A stretch of DNA of 42,899 nucleotides from an uncultured Acidimicrobiales bacterium (GCA_902805665.1 CADCTB010000193.1:1-42899); one strand, 5' to 3'; counted from the stretch's first letter, positions 31,768 through 41,806 are shown. Numbers and translations: made by a program. Notes: generated by a model not told the origin, from the letters alone.

Positions 31768-34700
31768 CTATCCGTCCCGCTGTCTTGTGGGCGTGCTGGC
31801 CGGGAGGGCCATGAGAGCGTCGATGTCGGCAAGGAGGGCGTCCATGCCGACATCGCGGGCGATCTGGGCCGCAGCAACCAGTAGTTGATCAGCGTCCTGG
31901 CCGCCGGCGATCGACGGCTCCTCGGTCACGAGCCGCGCAAGGTGGTACAGGGCCCGCGCTTCGAACGGTCGGGCGCCGAGGCGGCGGTTGTGGTCGACCG
32001 CGGCGGTCAGATGGCGGTGCGCCGCGTCGAGCCGTCCGAGACGCCGGGCGAGGAGTCCCAGGATGGTCTGTGTCGAACCCCACGAGGTCACCCCCGTACC
32101 GGCCACCACCACCTGGTCGGCGCGAGGGAGCAGCGCGTCGTACAGCGACGCGGCGTCCGGGACGCCGGTGAGGATCGAGATCTCCGACCACTGGGCGGTG
32201 GTGAAGTCCCACGACCAGTCGAACGGCCGGGCGCATCCCCAAGCCGAGATCCTGTCCGCCACTTCGTCGTGACGACCCATGCAGGCCAGGGCCAGGACGG
32301 CGGTGGGACGGATCGGCTCACCGCCGGGCTCTCCGCTCAGGGTTAGGAGCTCCGGCAGCAGCTCCTCGAGCCGGCCCTGCTCCCGCCTCATCCAGAACAG
32401 CTGCACCATCCGGCACCACAGCACCCCCCAGACGCTGGTCGGTGGAAGCCGCTCCATCGCCTTGGCCGACAGTGCCTCGGCTTCATCCCAGCGCCCGGTC
32501 AGGATGGCCAGCCCGGTCCTGCCATGAAGCACCTGGCCGCGAAGCTCGGGCACTCCCAGCTCGGTGGCCAGCCGCTCGCTGGTGGCCAGCTCCGCCTCGT
32601 AGGCCCCCACCTCGCCGCTTCGCAGAAGCGACCACATGCCGTGCAGCCGGGCGATCACCTCGGTTTCGGGCGGCAGTCCGGCACCCACCAGGGCGAGAGA
32701 CTCCGCCACCACGGCACGCCGCTCCGCCTCCCGGTCCGGTGACCACAGGGCGATGTGGCAGTTGTTCAAGACGCGCCCCAACAGCGCGGGGTCGCCGACC
32801 TGCCGAGCCAGGTCCACCGCCTCCCGGACTGCCGCCTCGCGCCGGTCGCGCTGATCGGTGTAGTAGAGCTCGACGCCCAAGGTGCCGAGGAGCTGCGCCC
32901 GCAGGGCGGGACGGTCGGTTCCCGTGCCGGCGAGCAGCTCCTCCAGCAGCGAGATCATTGCCGGATCCGACTCCCCGTACGGGCGCCAGTTCCAGAGGGT
33001 GACCCCACCGAAGACCACGACGGCACGAGCCGCCCGCTCCTTGTCGCCCAGGGCGTGGGCAATGGCGATCGCTTCCTCCACGTTGTCCCTGGCGGCGCGG
33101 ACGTCGCCGATGCGCCGCTGCGCCTGGCTGAGCCCCAGCAGGACGTCGTACCGCTGTTCCCGGCAGTCGTCAGCGACCGGGTCGACCGCTCCGAGCGCGC
33201 GCTGCCAGTAGCGAACCGCCTCGTCGTGGGCCAGCTTGCGTTCCGCCACCTCGGCGGCGAGCCGGGCGTATCGCACGGCCTTGGGGGCGGTCCCGGTCGG
33301 CAGGGCGGCGAGGAAGTGGTGGGCCAGTTCGTCGACGCGGGACTCCAGGCGCGGGTTCTCCTGCGGCCTGAGCGTCGCCTCGAGCGCCTCGGCCACCCGC
33401 CGGTGGATCCGGGCCCGCTTCAGGCGGGTCAGGCTCGCATAGAGGGCCTCGGGAAGCAGGGCGTGGGAGAACCTCGACGACCAGGAGTCCGGCGCGTCGA
33501 CCACAACGCCGATGGCGACGGCGGGTTCGAGCAACTCCAACAACCGTTCGACGTCGAGGCCCGACGCCGCCGCCAGCAGGTCGATGTCGAACTCCCGACC
33601 GATGACGGCGGCGACGCGGAGCACGGTCTGGGTGTCCTCCGGCAGCCGCGCCATGCGCCGGTAGATCACATCCCTGACGCTGGCCGGCACCTCCAGAACG
33701 TCGCCCCGCCGGTCACCGGCCTCGATCGCCTTCTCGCTGGTCAGCAAACGAACGAGCTCGATGAGGAAGAACGGGTTGCCTTCGGTGCGCCGGTGCAGGC
33801 GCGACGCCAGTTCGGCGTCGGAAGACGACGACCCCGCGAGTTCGAGGTAGCGCCCCACGTCGGCCACGCTCAGGCCGCCGAGGCGGATGCGCTCGGTGCC
33901 CCGCTCGCGCGCGAGCGCCCCGAGCAGATCCTCGAGGCCCTGTTCGCTCTCATGGGCCGAGCGGAATGTGGCGACGATCAGGAGCGGCGTTCTCGCGGTC
34001 TGTCCGGCGACGAACTCCAGCAGCTGCTGGGAGGAGCCGTCGGCCCAATGCAGGTCGTCGATGACGATGAGCAGAGGACGGTCTGCCGCGGCCCGCAACA
34101 GGTGGTCGACCACCTGGCTGTAGAGCTGGAACCGCGCCGCCGCGGGGTCGGTGGCGGCGAGCGCCTCCTCTACGCCGGTCCCGAGCAGGGACGCGATGGA
34201 CGGCGACCCACCGACGTTCCGGCCGTCGGTGCCCGGGCCCCCGATGGCTTGCAGGACCTGGATCCACGGCCAGAACGGCGGGGCGCCGGCGGTCTCGGCG
34301 CCGCGGCTCCAGACCACGGCCATGCCGGCCTGCCCGGCAAGCTGGGCCAGCTCCTCCACGAGCCGCGTCTTGCCGATGCCGGGCTCGCCTTCGACCAGGA
34401 CGACCCCGCCATGACCCGCTTTCGCGGCCTCGAGCCGGTCGACGAGACAACGCATCTGCGACTCGCGGCCCACCAAGGGCGCCCGGCGCGACGACGGCCC
34501 GGAGGACGGGGCCGCGAGCGGCGGCGGCGGAGCGGGCTCGGGCGACGGCGGCCCGGGGGCGACTGTGGGCCGGCCGGCCAGAGGCGCCGGCTGCAGCTCC
34601 GGAGTCAGCTCCTGGGAGAGGATGGCCTGTTCGAGGCGTCGCAGCTCCGGCCCTGGCTCCAGTCCCAGGTCTTCCTGGAGGATCCGACGGCACTGTTGGT

Positions 34701-35361
34701 AGGCGCGAAGTGCCTCCGCCTGACGACCCGCCCGGTACAGGGCGATCATCAAGAGGCCCCACAACCGCTCGCGGAACGGATGCTCGCCCACCAGCCGCTC
34801 CAACTCGGCGGCGGCGGCACCGTGGCGCCCCAGCAGCAGCCAGGCGTCGATACGGTGCTCCCAGGCCCGGACCTGCAATTCGGTGAGGCGGGCGACTTCG
34901 GGGAGGATGAACGCCTCCCCGGCGAGGTCGGCGAGCGGTGCCCCCCGCCAGAGGCGGAGCGCCTCGGCGAGAGCGGCGTCCGCGCCTTCCGGCGAGCCGG
35001 CCGAGAGCAACCGCTCTCCACGCTCGACGAGGTCCGCGAAGCGAACCGCGTCGACGTTGGCGGGAGGGACTCTCAGCACATACCCAGGCGACTCGGTGAC
35101 GAGGACCCGGGCCGGCTGACGCGGTCCCCGCTCGGGCTCGAGCAACCTCCGGAGGTGCGACACGTAGGCCTGGAGCGTCCCGGTGGCCGTGGCCGGCGGC
35201 TGGTCACCCCACAGCTGGTCGATGATCCTGTCCACCGGGACGACCCGATTCACCTCCATGACGAGGAGCGCCAGGAGGGACCTCAGCTTCTGAGTCGGGA
35301 GCTCGATCCGAACCCCGTCATCGGAGAGGACCTCGAGGCCGCCGAGTACTCCCAGATACAT
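31768..35361 (-). CDS. BTAD/SARP-type regulator with AAA ATPase and TPR-like region
   Basis: 1197 residues, a large AfsR/SARP-type transcriptional activator. Residues about 1-95: OmpR-like winged helix (LRSLLALLVMEVNRVVPVDRIIDQLWGDQPP..YVSHLRRLL). Residues about 95-250: bacterial transcriptional activation domain, ending RAYQQCRRILQEDLGLEPGPELRRLEQAIL. From about 298: ATPase module with LVGRESQM, Walker A GEPGIGKT and Walker B LLIVIDDLHWAD. The C-terminal half is helical and TPR-like. The ATPase and TPR parts usually sense a signal. ATG 35361 is preceded by GAGGG. It is probably co-transcribed with the HD-LuxR gene. An AfsR-like relative at 37601-40551 is broken. Confidence 0.9.
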   Translation of the reverse strand: MYLGVLGGLEVLSDDGVRIELPTQKLRSLLALLVMEVNRVVPVDRIIDQLWGDQPPATATGTLQAYVSHLRRLLEPERGPRQPARVLVTESPGYVLRVPPANVDAVRFADLVERGERLLSAGSPEGADAALAEALRLWRGAPLADLAGEAFILPEVARLTELQVRAWEHRIDAWLLLGRHGAAAAELERLVGEHPFRERLWGLLMIALYRAGRQAEALRAYQQCRRILQEDLGLEPGPELRRLEQAILSQELTPELQPAPLAGRPTVAPGPPSPEPAPPPPLAAPSSGPSSRRAPLVGRESQMRCLVDRLEAAKAGHGGVVLVEGEPGIGKTRLVEELAQLAGQAGMAVVWSRGAETAGAPPFWPWIQVLQAIGGPGTDGRNVGGSPSIASLLGTGVEEALAATDPAAARFQLYSQVVDHLLRAAADRPLLIVIDDLHWADGSSQQLLEFVAGQTARTPLLIVATFRSAHESEQGLEDLLGALARERGTERIRLGGLSVADVGRYLELAGSSSSDAELASRLHRRTEGNPFFLIELVRLLTSEKAIEAGDRRGDVLEVPASVRDVIYRRMARLPEDTQTVLRVAAVIGREFDIDLLAAASGLDVERLLELLEPAVAIGVVVDAPDSWSSRFSHALLPEALYASLTRLKRARIHRRVAEALEATLRPQENPRLESRVDELAHHFLAALPTGTAPKAVRYARLAAEVAERKLAHDEAVRYWQRALGAVDPVADDCREQRYDVLLGLSQAQRRIGDVRAARDNVEEAIAIAHALGDKERAARAVVVFGGVTLWNWRPYGESDPAMISLLEELLAGTGTDRPALRAQLLGTLGVELYYTDQRDRREAAVREAVDLARQVGDPALLGRVLNNCHIALWSPDREAERRAVVAESLALVGAGLPPETEVIARLHGMWSLLRSGEVGAYEAELATSERLATELGVPELRGQVLHGRTGLAILTGRWDEAEALSAKAMERLPPTSVWGVLWCRMVQLFWMRREQGRLEELLPELLTLSGEPGGEPIRPTAVLALACMGRHDEVADRISAWGCARPFDWSWDFTTAQWSEISILTGVPDAASLYDALLPRADQVVVAGTGVTSWGSTQTILGLLARRLGRLDAAHRHLTAAVDHNRRLGARPFEARALYHLARLVTEEPSIAGGQDADQLLVAAAQIARDVGMDALLADIDALMALPASTPTRQRDG

Positions 35362-35430
35362 GTGATGCCCTCGAGATTCCCCAGCGCGGGGGTCGGCCGG
35401 CAGGGACGACTCCGACCCTGACCGGCGACC

Positions 35431-35907
35431 TCACAACTCCAACTCGTACCAGGAGTCTAGGGCGTGAGGGCCCGTCGCGACGGGACGAAATCCCACTTGA
35501 CGGTAGATGCGCTCTACGTCGACATGGTGGCCTGGGGCCGCCAGCACCCGGCGGGTCCCGGTGGTCCGGAGCTGGTCGACGACGGCGGTGACGATCCGTC
35601 CGCCGAGACGGCTCCCGATGTAGGCGGGGGAGACCGCCAGCGCCCGGAGCTCCGCCCCCCCGCCGGCGTCCGGCCCTACGACCACCACTGCGGCCAGCGG
35701 TTCGTCGGGGTCGTCGCTCGCCATGTCGACAAGGGCGTAGACGCACTGGTCCGCCGCTCCGGGATCCACCCCAGGAGACGCGCCTCCGGCCGCCAGCAGG
35801 TCCAGAGCGCGCCCGGCGGAGCCGGCCGGCATGCGACGCAGGAGAAGGGTCGTGAGCCCGAGAGCCCCTCCGTCCTCCGCCCTCCGGGGTACGACGCGCT
35901 CGTCCAT
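35431..35907 (-). CDS. GNAT family acetyltransferase
   Basis: About 158 residues from ATG 35907; the track start at 36000 is also possible. The acetyl-CoA binding segment is ELRALAVSPAYIGSRLGGRIVTAVVDQLR, and VERIYRQVGFRPV is the usual C-terminal element. Members acetylate amines; the substrate is unknown. It is the first of three co-directional minus-strand genes leading into the BTAD regulator (69 bp gap) and diverges from the metallo-beta-lactamase gene. Confidence 0.75.
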   Translation of the reverse strand: MDERVVPRRAEDGGALGLTTLLLRRMPAGSAGRALDLLAAGGASPGVDPGAADQCVYALVDMASDDPDEPLAAVVVVGPDAGGGAELRALAVSPAYIGSRLGGRIVTAVVDQLRTTGTRRVLAAPGHHVDVERIYRQVGFRPVATGPHALDSWYELEL

Positions 35908-36086
35908 CCCGCAGACGGTCGCATGACCGACTTGTACGCCCCTTGCCCACGACTTGAATCCGAGGGGCTTTCTGACATCCCGGCCACCAGCGGACCTCAA
36001 GCGATCCGCAAGCTCGGGGGACGACGCTGACCTCGTTCCCGATGGGGTGCCATTCCAGAAGCAGTCCGGACGACAAGGAGATCTCC

Positions 36087-36959
36087 ATGCCCACTACACG
36101 ATTGCCGGCCGTCAGGGCGGACGCAATGCCGGCTCAGCCACCTGCGGTCCACCATCCGCCGCTGCAGATCGCGCCGGAGGCCTTCCTCATCCAACAACTC
36201 CACGGGGAAGGGATGGCGCCGGTGGCGGTGAACGTCAACTCCCTCGTGATCCGCGGCGCCGAGCCGGTCATCGTCGACACCGGCGCGCCGAACAACCGGG
36301 AGCAGTGGCTGACCGACGTCTTCTCGATCGTCGACCCGCTGGACGTCCGCTGGATCTTCCTGAGCCACGACGACGTCGACCACTACGGGAACCTGGAGCA
36401 GGTCCTCGAGGCCTGCCCGAACGCGGTCTTCGTCACCAGCTTCTTCATCGGCGAGCGGATGGGCGTGCTGCTCGACAACCCTCTCCCCCGTTTCCGTTGG
36501 ATCAACGACGGTGACGTGCTCGACGTCGGCGACCGGCTGCTGGTGGCCGCCCGCCCGCCCGTGTACGACAATCCGACGACGCGCGGTCTCTTCGACGCCA
36601 GCACCGGCGTCTACTGGGCCTCCGACGCCTTTGCCACCCCCGTGCCCAGCTTCGTCGAGAACGTGGACGAGCTGGACCCGGGATTCTGGGCCGAGGGCTT
36701 CGCGCAGTTCCAGGGGATGCTCTCGCCGTGGCTCAGCATCGTCGACAATGAGCGGTGGTACGCCCAGGACGTCGCCAAGCTGGTCGACGACCCGGACCTC
36801 CGCATCATCACCGGCGCCCACACGCCGCCGATCACCGGTGCCAAGGTGGGAGAGGCGCTCGAGCTGATGAGCCGCATGCCCGCCATGGGCCCTGTCCGTC
36901 TTCCCGAGCAGGCCGACCTCGACGGCATGCTCGCCGCCATGAACGCGAAGGTCGCATGA
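36087..36959 (+). CDS. ODP-like metallo-beta-lactamase fold protein, paralogue 2
   Basis: 290 residues, equal in length to paralogue 1 and alike in order. ATG 36087 follows AAGGAG at 7 nt. Ligand region: FLSHDDVDHYGNLEQVLEACPNA, then ARPPVYDNPTTRGLFD with Asp where ODP enzymes have His, GVYWASDAFATPVP, and ITGAHTPPITG. The N-terminal pattern APEAFLIQQLHGEGMAPVAVNVNSLVI is shared with the paralogue. The function is unknown; an oxygen, NO or ester-related diiron or zinc site is an inference. The stop overlaps the next gene (ATGA), a cupredoxin-like lipoprotein, suggesting a redox pair across the membrane. Confidence 0.8.
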   Translation: MPTTRLPAVRADAMPAQPPAVHHPPLQIAPEAFLIQQLHGEGMAPVAVNVNSLVIRGAEPVIVDTGAPNNREQWLTDVFSIVDPLDVRWIFLSHDDVDHYGNLEQVLEACPNAVFVTSFFIGERMGVLLDNPLPRFRWINDGDVLDVGDRLLVAARPPVYDNPTTRGLFDASTGVYWASDAFATPVPSFVENVDELDPGFWAEGFAQFQGMLSPWLSIVDNERWYAQDVAKLVDDPDLRIITGAHTPPITGAKVGEALELMSRMPAMGPVRLPEQADLDGMLAAMNAKVA

Positions 36960-37510
36960 TGGGCGGCGCACGCAGGATCATGCTTCGTTCGGGCCGCCGG
37001 TACGCGGCCATCGCTGCCGTCGGGCTCGGACTTCTGGCCGCCGCCTGCGGCGACGACTCCACGACGTCGTCGTCCTCTTCCAGCTCCAAGACCGTCACCG
37101 TCAAGGCGGTCGACTACGGCTTCGAAGGGCTGCCGTCGTCGGTCAAGGCGGGGACCGCCCTCAAGCTCACCAACCAGTCGAAGCAGGAGGCGCACGAGCT
37201 CGTCGCGGTGAAGCTTCCGGACAACGAGCGTCGGCCGGTCGCCGACCTCGTGAAGCTGCCGGAGCAGCAGCTCATGGGCCTGTTCACCGGACCGCCGGCG
37301 CTGGTGCTCCTCGCTCCGCCTGGAGGTGGCGAGCAGGTCGTGGCCGAAGGCGACGGCACGCTGAGGGAGCCGGGCCGCTACCTGCTGCTCTGCAACGTTC
37401 CGACTGGCGCGAATGCCGACGCCTTCATGAACGCCACCGGTCCCGGCCAGGTCACAGGCGGCGCTCCGCACCACGTCCACGGCATGTACGCCGAGATCAC
37501 CGTGCAGTAG
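36956..37510 (+). CDS. Cupredoxin-like lipoprotein
   Basis: 184 residues. The N-terminus has a basic stretch, hydrophobic core and lipobox AAAC (GLGLLAAACGDD), then a Ser/Thr linker. The domain shows a cupredoxin-like strand pattern (KTVTVKAVDYGFEGLPSSVKAGTALKLTNQS) with likely copper ligands in EAHELVAV, LLLCNVPTG and PHHVHGMYAEI, but the Cys to His spacing is larger (about 25 residues inserted) than in plastocyanin. It may bind copper or be a degenerate version. Start ATG 36956 overlaps the previous gene by 4 bp. A strong terminator follows 25 bp after the stop. Confidence 0.7.
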   Translation: MMGGARRIMLRSGRRYAAIAAVGLGLLAAACGDDSTTSSSSSSSKTVTVKAVDYGFEGLPSSVKAGTALKLTNQSKQEAHELVAVKLPDNERRPVADLVKLPEQQLMGLFTGPPALVLLAPPGGGEQVVAEGDGTLREPGRYLLLCNVPTGANADAFMNATGPGQVTGGAPHHVHGMYAEITVQ

Positions 37511-37534
37511 GTCATCCAGAAGCGTCAAGCAGCG

Positions 37535-37569
37535 CAGATGGGGAGGTCCGCCAAGGGCCTCCCCATCTG
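37535..37569. terminator. Strong bidirectional hairpin terminator
   Basis: CAGATGGGGAGG pairs perfectly over 12 bp with CCTCCCCATCTG around an 11-nt loop. It separates the convergent cupredoxin gene and the broken BTAD regulator and can end both. Confidence 0.7.
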
Positions 37570-37600
37570 GGCACCGGTGAGCCGGTGAGCCGGGACCGCG

Positions 37601-40551
37601 CTAGTGAGGCCGTTCGCCCGGTGGCGATCCGGCCTGTGACTGGACGGCCTCGAGGGCGAGCTGTACGACCTCTCCTCGGGACAGAGTGCCCGCGGCACGC
37701 CCGAGCCTTTGCATCTCCGCGTCACCGAGTCGCCGGTTGATGGAATGGCGGCACGCCGAGAGCCGAGCGGCGTCCGCGCCGACGACGGCGGGAGCATCGG
37801 GGTCCGCGTCAGCGGCCGCGAGCAACAGGGCTGCGTCTGCGTCCCGACCGCATTGGGCCAGGAGCTCGGCGACGTTTCGGAGGGTCGTCCACTGCTGGGT
37901 CCAGCTACCGGTCCGCGCCCAGTACCGGATCACGTCCACATAGCGGGCGGAGGCCTGCACCAGTTCGCCTCTCCGTGCCGCGGAGGAGGCCAGCGTGACG
38001 GCGGCGATGGCGGCGACGAAGGACGCACCGCTTACCGTCGACAGCTGGACGGCCCGTTCCAGATGCCGCGACGCGGCAGGGTCACCCAACTCGGCGAGAA
38101 CCTCACCCCGGGCGTAGGCCGTGTAGGCGCCAATCGTCTGGCCGCCCGCCGAGTCGGCGAGGGCGTCCGCCCGGTTGAGCAGCTCCTGGGTCAGTCCGTC
38201 CTGACCTCCGTAGACCGCAGCCAACGCCGCGGTGGCGAAGCGGGTCGCCGTCTCGCCGTGGGCGTCCAGCCGCGCGCTTTCCAGGGTCTGCTCCAATGCC
38301 GCGGCGTGATGCCCGCAGAAGAGCTCGACCACCGCGGACACCTCGAGGGCCCGGCCACGACTCCGGGCATCGGTCGCCTTCGCGAGCGCCCGGTCGGCGA
38401 GCTCCCGCGCCAGCTCCAGCCGTCCCAGCCGCCAGGCGCCCCGTCCGGCGGCCGTCATCAGCAGCGACTCGACGGGCGTGCCGTGCAGACGCGGCTCCTC
38501 GGCCAGCTCGATCGCCCACGACCACGGCTCGGGGTAGTCACGCCACAGGGCGAAATCGTCGAGGTGCACGGACAGCTGTGCCGCGGCCTCGGCGTCTCCC
38601 CGGGCCAGCCAGAAACGGCGTGCCGTGCCCAGTGTGGGCAGAGCCGCCACCAGGCGGGCGGCCCAGGACGGCTCCTCGGGGCCGCTCAGCTTCGCCGCCG
38701 CCCGCTCGACGAAGGCGGCGACCCAGCCGGAAAGCAGCTCCATCGCGTTCTCGGCTTCCCCGTTCCTGGCCAGCTCCTCGGAACCGAACGCCCGGATGCT
38801 GTCGAGCAACCCGTAGTACAGGGAGCCCGCCGCCTCTGTGGCGGTGACCATCGAGGCGTCGACCAGCCTGCTCAGCGCTGCACCGGGGTCACCCGGCAGG
38901 CCACAGCCCCGTCCGACGTGTTCGGCCGCCTCGAGCTCGAAGCGGTCCGGGAAGACCGACAGGTAACGAAAGTACCGCTGCTCGTGGACGTCGAGCAGCT
39001 GGTAGGACCAGTCGATCGTGGCCCTGAGGGTCCGGTGCCGGTCGTCATCGCCTCGACGACCCGGGGGTGCCAGGTCGAGCCGGTGGTCGATGCGCCGCTG
39101 CAACTCGACAAGGCCAATGCCCGCCAGACGGCCGGCGGTGAGCTCGATGGCCAGGGGCAGGCCGTCCAGCCGGCGGCAGATGTCGACGACGGCCACGAGG
39201 TTGTCCGCAGTGGGTGCGAAGGAGGCACCGGCCCGGCGGGCCCTGTCGGCGAACAACGCCACCGGAGGCGCATGCTGCGCCGCGCCGGTCAGCACCTCGG
39301 CCGCGGACGGCAGCTCAAGAGGATCGAGCCGGAACACGCACTCCCGCGGCCATACCGGTCGGCTCCCGGCTGGTATGGAGGAGGACGAGCTGAGGGCACC
39401 ACCGCAGCAGCTCGTCGCCGAGGGCCCGCGCCTCCTCGATGACATGCTCGCAGTTGTCGACGACGAGCAACTGCTGACGAGCCCTGAGATAGTCGACCAG
39501 CGCGTCAAGGGGGTTGCCAGGGCCCCGCACCCCGCACATCTGAGCCACCAGCGACACGACGCCGCCGGGGTGGCGGAGCGGAGCCAGCTCGACGAACACC
39601 GCACCGTCAGCGAAGGCGTCGAGGTGGGAGTGGGCCAGTTCGAGGGCGAGCCGGGTCTTCCCCACCCCGCCCGGCCCCACGACCGTGATGCACGCCTCGG
39701 TCGCCATCAAGGCGGCCAGGCGGCGGAGCTCACCCTCGCGGCCGACCAGAGGAGTCCGTGGATGGGGAAGTCGGGATCCCGGGGCGGTGGGGGGCGACGG
39801 AGACGGTCCCAGTTCCCCTCGGGCCACCGTCACCTCGAGCTCCGCCAGCGCGGTCGAGGGCTCCAGGCCGGTCTCCTCAGCCTCGCCCGCGGTAGGCGTG
39901 GGCGACCTGCAGGGCCTCGGCGCGCCGACCCGACCGGGCCAACGAGACCATGAGCAGCCTCTGAGTCGATTCACGCCAGGGATGCTCGGCGGCTGCACGG
40001 GCGACGAGGTCCACGACATCTTCCGGCCGTTCCGTGGCCAGCCTGGCTGCGAGCAGGTCGTCGGTCAGGGCGCTGTTGAGCTCGGCCAGACGCACAGCCT
40101 CGGCGGCGAGCGGCTCGACGTCGGAGAACTCCTCGAGGGCGAGCCCCCGCCACAGAGCCAGCGCCGAGGAGAACCGCTCGGCGGCCGCCGCGGGATCGTC
40201 GGCCATGAGGGCACGTCCCTGGGCGGCGAGAGTCACTGCCCGGTCCGCGTCCAAGGCACCCCTGTCCAGGGTCAGCCGGTAGCCAGTCCCCTCGTTGGCA
40301 AGGCACCCAGCCGCGCCACCGAGGTGCCGCCGCAGCCGCGACACGTGGCTCTGGACCGCGTTCACCGCCGCGCTCGGGGGATCGTCGCCCCAGAGGGCGT
40401 CCACGATCCGGCTGACACTCACCGTGTCGCCTCCGGCCATGGCCAGCAGGGCCAGCAGCGCGCTCCGTCGCTCCCCGGGCACGTCGACCGCACGGCCGTC
40501 GACACGTAGCCGCAGCGGGCCGAGGACGTCTACCTCCAGCGAGGACGCCAA
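37601..40551 (-). pseudogene. BTAD/AfsR-type regulator broken by two frameshifts
   Basis: The coding signal passes through three frames. From TTG 40551 (behind GGGGGAGGTGGAACG) to about 39890: winged helix and BTAD (LVGPL-type LEVDVLGPLRLRVDGR, LWGDDPPSAAVNAVQSHVSRLRRHL) ending in an early stop at 39877. From about 39890 to 39345: ETGLEPSTALAELE, LVGREGELRRL, Walker A GPGGVGKT and Walker B LLVVDNCEH. From about 39340 to 37601: FRLDPLELPSAAEVL, IDWSYQLLD, then a helical repeat region. The pieces fit as one AfsR-like protein of about 980 residues if two single-base indels are undone. It is either a pseudogene or a sequencing error. The intact homologue is at 31768-35361. Confidence 0.8.
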
Positions 40552-40687
40552 CGTTCCACCTCCCCCCAATGCTGGCACGTCCACGTCAGCTTCGTGCATA
40601 CCCGGTGCCAGCACTGGGGGCGAAGGTGGCAACGGTCGCGAATGTCACGACCGACCACGACGCAAGGAGACGATTCGATGGCAGGCA

Positions 40688-41725
40688 GTGGAGCGCTTCG
40701 CCGAGACGGTGGCCGTCGACCAGGCCAGGTCGACCGCTGGCGCGTTGGCCTACATCGGCGACCGGCTGGGGCTGTGGGCGGCTCTTGCCGGGTCGGGTCC
40801 CGTGACGAGCCGGGAGCTGGCCGAGCTCACCGGACTGCACGAGCGGTACCTGCGTGAGTGGCTGGCCACCGAGACGGCTGCCGGGTACCTCACGTACGAC
40901 CCCGACAGTGCGCGCTTCTCGCTGCCGGCCGAGCACGCCGCCGTGCTGGCCGACGAAAGCTCGCCTGCGGCGCTGGCCGGAGGCTTCGAGTCCATCGCCG
41001 CCTTCTGGGCCGTCGCCGACCGGATCGCCGACGGCTTCCGCAGCGGCCAGGGTGTCGCCTGGAGCGAGCAGGATCCCCGGCTGTTCAGCGGTGTCGACCG
41101 CTTCTTCACCCCGCTCTACCAGCGCAGCCTGACCACCGAATGGCTGCCGGCGCTGGAGGCGACGGTGGCCGCGCTCGAGCGCGGCGGGCGGGTCCTGGAC
41201 GTCGGCGCCGGCTTCGGCACATCGAGCATCCTCATGGCCCAGGCCTATCCCCGGTCCACGTTCCACGGCATCGACCCCCACCAAGGCTCGATCCTGCGGG
41301 CCCGCGATGCGGCCACGAAGGCCGGTGTTGCGCACCGGGTCACCTTCGCCGTCGGGACCGGTCTCGACGATGTCGGCACCGGATGGGACCTGATCACCTT
41401 CTTCGACGCCTTCCATCACGTCGGTGACCCTTTCGCCGTCGCACGACGGGCGCGGCAGTCGCTCGCAGCCGACGGCGCACTCATGCTCGTCGAGCCCCGG
41501 GCCGCGGATCGGCTGGAGGACAACCTCAACCTCGTCGGGCTGACCTACTACGGCGCCTCCACACTGGTGTGCGTCTCAGACGCCCTCGCCCAGGACGGGG
41601 CAACCGCGCTTGGAGGACAAGCCGGCCCGGGACGGCTCCGTGAGGTGCTGACCGAGGCGGGGTTCACCCGGGTCCGCTCAGCCATCGAAACCCCGTTCAA
41701 CCTGGTCGTGGAAGCCCGACCCTGA
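40688..41725 (+). CDS. Class I SAM-dependent methyltransferase with N-terminal winged helix
   Basis: About 345 residues. It starts VERFAETVAVDQARSTAGALAYIGDRLGLWAAL and LAELTGLHERYLREWLATETAAGYLTYD, a winged-helix dimerisation domain of the Rv2258c type, then motif I GGRVLDVGAGFGTSSILM and FDAFHHVGDPF. The substrate is unknown. GTG 40688 is the only fitting in-frame start, but a strong ribosome binding site (AAGGAG) is correctly spaced from an out-of-frame ATG at 40678, whose 60-codon ORF is meaningless. A one-base indel would join that ATG to the gene, so the true start may be damaged (see findings). Confidence 0.75.
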   Translation: MERFAETVAVDQARSTAGALAYIGDRLGLWAALAGSGPVTSRELAELTGLHERYLREWLATETAAGYLTYDPDSARFSLPAEHAAVLADESSPAALAGGFESIAAFWAVADRIADGFRSGQGVAWSEQDPRLFSGVDRFFTPLYQRSLTTEWLPALEATVAALERGGRVLDVGAGFGTSSILMAQAYPRSTFHGIDPHQGSILRARDAATKAGVAHRVTFAVGTGLDDVGTGWDLITFFDAFHHVGDPFAVARRARQSLAADGALMLVEPRAADRLEDNLNLVGLTYYGASTLVCVSDALAQDGATALGGQAGPGRLREVLTEAGFTRVRSAIETPFNLVVEARP

Positions 41726-41742
41726 CCGACTGTCGGAGTGGT

Positions 41743-41773
41743 CCCACCGGCGGGCGAAACCCCAGCCGGTGGG
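41743..41773 (+). terminator. Possible terminator hairpin after methyltransferase gene
   Basis: CCCACCGGC and GCCGGTGGG form a 9-bp stem with 13-nt loop, 17 nt after the methyltransferase stop, without U-tract. The neighbouring PIG-L gene has its own strong ribosome binding site (GGAGGTGAT). Confidence 0.4.
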
Positions 41774-41806
41774 GTCGGCTCCGGCGACACCCCGGAGGTG
41801 ATCGCA

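Noticed and set aside
32755-35421. 888-residue plus-strand ORF opposite the BTAD regulator
   Set aside because: Antisense shadow; the minus strand holds clear winged-helix, Walker A and Walker B motifs.
39877-39900. Programmed frameshift in the BTAD regulator
   Set aside because: No slippery heptamer plus downstream stimulator is evident, and a second frameshift and a neighbouring broken gene make random indels more likely.
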